DNA of 64,000 nucleotides from Schistosoma mansoni (taxonomy: Eukaryota > Platyhelminthes > Trematoda > Strigeidida > Schistosomatidae), in contig NW_017386029.1 in assembly GCF_000237925.1 (NCBI RefSeq), positions 310,001 through 374,000 of the forward strand, given 5' to 3'. How positions within the stretch are numbered: the stretch's first letter is position 1; each line of letters opens with the position of its first letter. Shown here piece after piece: positions 60,030 to 64,000 of the stretch. The position numbers were made by a program, and so were the translations under genes. The notes under the pieces were generated by a model that was given only the letters and a program-made list of their open reading frames with translations, searched no databases and had not been told where the DNA came from.

Positions 60030-60675
60030 GAATAAACGATTTTTTAAAATGTCACTTATTTATCGAGAGATGATAAACTTACATATTAATTCTTATCGAA
60101 ATATTATCTTAAAATCATTACACACAGTTTACTAGTCAAGAAAGACTTCCATTGAACACGAACTTGTTTAACACCCTTCGCATCAGTGATGAGATTCTGT
60201 TTGGAAAGTTATTTTAACGCTAGACTTATCTACTTTAAAAATGACTCATCTTTTAAATGGCGTTAGAAGGACAGTAAGACCTTCAGTGTAACGTGCAACG
60301 AACATTTTCAAATGACAAATCTCTTCATACTAAAACTACCTCAAATATAGCTTTACAATATTGTACGAGATGCAAATAAATAATAACGGATACAATGAAG
60401 CCCGAATTCTTATTATCGTCACTGTCCGAAAAGCTCAGTTGATTTGAAAAACAGAGAAATAATCGACTTTGCATCTTTGATGTTAGTTTAATATGGTATT
60501 TGATACATACAACATTAAATGAACATAGTCGTATACTCGTTTTCGAATAAGATAACTGAGTACGTGGCTGTCAAATGAATTACTCTTATTCTGTTGATTA
60601 ACTTGTTCTCAGTTGTGTGATCATATAGAACTTCTAATACGTGAATCTCCCCAATATTATTTTGTCTCTTTGCCT
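60030..60675. other. No recognisable feature
   Basis: Nothing supported. Confidence 0.5.
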
Positions 60676-60951
60676 TGTTGTGAACGTGAACACAGGTGCG
60701 GGACAACCCCATTTATTTGAACACAAAATTACAGGACATTTTAGTAAAATCTGAGAACCATACAGTAAATACTTCATTGGTGAAATGTTAATCAATCGTC
60801 TCAGACTTCACTGTTCCTTCATTTTCACAACAATCATTCTCTGTTCTCGTTCTCTTTTCTTCGATCTGTCACCAGTCATTTCACTTTCGGTTGATGGTAT
60901 ATACTACTTATATATGTCGACATCAGTAGCATATGCCACTACATCACTACA
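60676..60951 (+). mobile_element. LTR-2 copy (~276 bp)
   Basis: Starts TGTTGTGAACGTGAACAC, collinear with the reverse of 56036-56313, ends near CACTACA. Flanks GCCT and ACCT give only a 3-of-4 match. Confidence 0.65.
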
Positions 60952-60954
60952 ACC

Positions 60955-62094
60955 TGTCTATCTACTTGTTAAACATACTACATTGCTATATTGATCCACG
61001 AATACTTGAGACACGCTGACTAAGTGGCACTCTGGACAGTCTGTATTTATTTTAATAGAATGCAGACTCGATCAGTCTAATGCCGTTCCGGATTTATGTC
61101 ATTACAATACAACTGCTTGATATTCTGCAGTCAGTGTTATTTTAATTCGAATACAATTGCTTGTGATCCCAAGTGCCAGTATCAATATAAAATCTAATTT
61201 AATTACAAAGAGGTCTAAATCTGGTGTTAATCCAATACTTCTATTATTCCAGTTCAGTTTCGTCCATCCAATCGAATTATACCGTAATTGTTACTACTTC
61301 AATTAACTATTACCACTTTATACGCTGGTAAATTCAATTACTAAATTATATATTCAAGCAAACTTTTATTCTAGTCCTTAGTCAATTCATTCGTCCTCGT
61401 TCATCGAGAATGAAGATAACAAATGAAACATTTAACTACAGAAAGTCAACTCTTAAATCTTAATAAGGAAGACTAGATCGAAGACTTGTTTTTAACCTAT
61501 TAGTTTTAATAATAATTAGACATATGAAAGCATAGTTTACAAGGGTTTTCATGTAATATATACTGCCAGTAATCAGAAAAGCCGAATCATCCCAAGACTT
61601 TATGGTTTTTGGTTACTGACAAAAATTGTGATACTGCTGAGTTTAACTGGAAAGTAAATGTTTATCTGCACTATTGTTGCTACATTTTGTACAATTTCTG
61701 AAGTGTGACCAACTTATGAATGTCTTTAGAATTTGAACTACTGTCTCACTGTTGGTTTACGCAACATTTTGAATAGATATGGTTTACTAATTGTTAGGAA
61801 AGTGTGTTGTTTTGGATAGTTAACCGATCTTCTAGAACCTGCCTTCTTGAAATCACGTCATTCTCAACTTGGCAATCATGACATCTCTTTTCAACACCAG
61901 TGCATTTACATCCGAAGTGTATTGTAGTGCTCAATAGTCCTCAAAAACAAACAGGCTTTATGTGTTTAAAACTATAGCTGGGGTTTTTAGTTTTTTGCAC
62001 ACCTTGCTGAGAGTATTCAGTAAGTACCCGCAGTAGAACTCATCTAAATCCTATGTAGTACCTATGATAACTAGCCAACTTATATTTAAATCAT
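60955..62094. other. No recognisable feature
   Basis: Nothing supported. Confidence 0.5.
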
Positions 62095-62103
62095 ATGATG
62101 ACG

Positions 62104-62516
62104 AATAATATTTATTTTCCCATTCAATATTCCTCGAATTCCGCCTTTATTGACTTGAATACTCTTTCGTCAGGAGGGTTCCGAAGAACAGGAATGTTGA
62201 ATCCAAAGTATTTACAACCTCTTTTTATTCCAATAAAATCACAGTCTTTGTTCTCTAGTATCTTCGTATCTCGGGCGTTTTTTTAGTTTATTTCCCCTTC
62301 TAAGTTCGTTTCAACACTGCTCTTCACATTATTGCGCATTCCCAATTTTGGTGTATGCTTACAAGCTCCACTTTCGCCAATGGATGTGTGACCAGGCTTG
62401 CTTAAGGTCAGTTTCACGTTCATTACACAGCATCCACCCAAATCCCAGTAACTAGCTAGTCTTACAAACATTTTTCTCGTTGCCAATGTATACATATGCC
62501 ATAAACCAGAAGACAT
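62104..62516 (-). pseudogene. Possible decayed gene, weak caspase-like segment
   Basis: Minus-strand frames run 'MSSGLWHMYTLATRK...' to a stop, then in the same frame a segment with 'GCKYFGFNIPVLRNPP' and 'ERVFKSIKAEFEE' before TGA near 62104. The FGF-x-V/I...N-x-(P)...E-x-V spacing recalls the start of a caspase catalytic domain, but no catalytic His or Cys is present and the resemblance is by eye only. Confidence 0.25.
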
Positions 62517-62879
62517 GACCTTCTTCTAACGATAGAGAGCTGTTCAACGGATGAAACCATGCATCATAATTTTTCAATTTTTCATTATCAGGTTCTTTTA
62601 TTGTTAAGACTGTGCTGACACTGGTTGTCGATTACCCTTATCACTACTGTATGTACACTCTGTAGATGTGGGGATTCGTAGAGTTTATCTTTCTGTTTTT
62701 CTCCTTTTTTCTAGAGTCAATCACATTTGATACAGTTGACATTTCCCTAGAGAACAACGAATCTTTAAAAAAGATGCAATCTTCCCGAAGAGTGAATTTT
62801 GAATATATTAGAATATGAATGTAAAGTTTCATCATCTATAAGAGCAAGAATATACAAAATATTATCGTTTAATATGACA

Positions 62880-64000
62880 GACCAACATTAACGATGGTGT
62901 GTCAGCCCAACCCAGACCAAACGTCTGAAAAGCAAAAATGCAAGATATCATAAACTTAGCATCTTTAGTAGTGTAGCTGTAAATAACTCCCCAAAATCAA
63001 TAGCTATTTAAGTGTTCGACATTGGATGCTGATCACATTGTTTTAAGTGGACTTGTTTAACTGAAGGCTTTCGGTCATGCATCCCCACTAGATCACGTTA
63101 CGACCCAGCGTGGGAAACAGCTCCTACGTTCACTCGCCAGATTAGAGTAAACGCTTCTCGATATATTGATAACGTATCAAATATATCTTTCCAATCTCTT
63201 CGCATCTGACTTCTGATTTTAACCGATTGGGGGACGATTCGAATAAAGAAGGTGTTACTGGTTGCTAGTTGTCAAACTAGAATACTGGTCGTATCTTCGG
63301 TAGATTGGTCAGTAGAAACACAGTCTTCAATTGAATTAGCTTGTGATGTATTCACAAATTTGTACATAAAAGTCACTGAACCCCACATCCTTTGTACTAC
63401 ACTACGAGGTTCAGGAAACATCCACCGTCGTTCAGTAAAAATGTTTGCACCCTTCTCAGTAAGAGAAGAATTTGGGAGATATTTAGGTTACTGGGTACTG
63501 ATGAGACAAAATCTCGAAATATTTGTCCTCCAACCCGTTGCAAGTCTAGAAGGTTGCGCGAAGATAAACGTGTTAGGGAATCTGTAGAATACATTAAACG
63601 CTTATACTCGCATACAAACCAAAGGTTTAAGAGAAGAAGAAATATCCCATCATTATGGGGACACAGTAGTACTGTATCAGTGGTAGAGAACGATTATAGT
63701 AAAGCTCAGATATTCTCGAGTTACTTTAGCAATTTATACCGTAGAGATTCTCTTCCCTCCTGTTGATACAAATCCCTCCAAACACACACTGGACACCGTG
63801 ACCATTAAAAAATGAGATGTCTTTGGTCTGTTAAACAAACAAATATAGGTGAATCTATGGAAGCAGATGAAATGTACAGAAATCACCATAGAAAGTGGCA
63901 CTTCCTGTCACAAATCTTTTAAGCATGTGTTTTAATCTACCTGTAATTCAATGTAGATTGCCTGAAGACTATAAGAACGCCATAGTAAGTCTTAACTTAA
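62880..64000 (+). pseudogene. CR1-like LINE pol region, split by solo LTR-3
   Basis: Frames 'VDWSVETQSSIELACDVFTN', 'SVVENDYSKAQIFSSYFSNL' and, at the window edge, 'RLPEDYKNAIVS' match the linker and first reverse-transcriptase motifs of a CR1-type element. Frameshifts and stops separate them. The reading 'INLASLVDWSVET' is restored across the LTR insertion at 62972-63299. The element runs past the window. Confidence 0.8.
62972..63299 (+). mobile_element. Solo LTR-3, 328 bp, in LINE
   Basis: TGTAGCTG...TCTTCG (last A changed to G), perfect 4-bp duplication GTAG (62968-62971, 63300-63303). Confidence 0.92.

Overview
ORGANISM. The window looks like a gene-poor stretch of a schistosome (blood fluke) nuclear genome. 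It is AT-rich. It carries two tRNA-headed, hammerhead-ribozyme repeats of the Sm-alpha type, many 5'-truncated RTE-clade LINE copies ending in (TAAG)n, CR1-like LINE pieces, a Penelope-like fragment, a Gypsy pol fragment and three families of solo LTRs, one of them 328 bp long (the LTR length I recall for the schistosome element Boudicca). Species cannot be fixed from the sequence alone. Two runs of exactly 200 N are scaffold gaps.

HOST GENES. Only two convincing genes are visible. (1) A minus-strand, three-exon gene at 908-6630 encodes a profilin-family protein of about 142 residues; all intron phases agree. Its introns hold RTE and hammerhead-SINE insertions and one gap. (2) A plus-strand single-exon gene at 46859-47290 encodes an unrecognised 143-residue four-pass membrane protein with two poly(A) signals. 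A minus-strand fragment near 62.1-62.5 kb may be a decayed gene.

MOBILE DNA. Family A (Sm-alpha type) is a tRNA-like head, a hammerhead core with loop-II stem GTCC/GGAC, and a tail; monomer about 332-334 bp. Family B has the same architecture with a different stem I (GCACTG/CAGTGC) and a longer head. About 8 A loci and 20 B loci are present on both strands. Several are bounded by 8-16 bp target-site duplications, so they moved by target-primed reverse transcription. A striking share of them are single insertions in which part of the element is inverted, as expected from twin priming or template switching; one has also captured an unrelated ~190-bp repeat. Solo LTRs: LTR-1 (~515 bp, 5-bp TSD, 4 copies), LTR-2 (~275 bp, 4-bp TSD, 3-4 copies), LTR-3 (328 bp, 4-bp TSD, 3 copies). 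Nesting gives relative ages: LTR-3 in LTR-1, LTR-1 in family A, LTR-3 in a CR1 reading frame.

LAYOUT. 0.9-6.6 kb profilin locus; 1.5-9.5 kb one contig with a 752-bp terminal direct repeat, gaps on both sides; 10 kb Gypsy pol; 12-18 kb RTE, SINE-B and LTR-1; 19-22.7 kb fold-back SINEs, a 155-bp tandem repeat and a LINE derivative; 23-38 kb scattered SINEs, a Penelope fragment, LTR-1/LTR-2; 38-42 kb mostly featureless; 42-46 kb LINE pieces; 46.9 kb four-TM gene; 48-60 kb RTE, SINEs and nested solo LTRs; 62-64 kb CR1-like LINE broken by a solo LTR.
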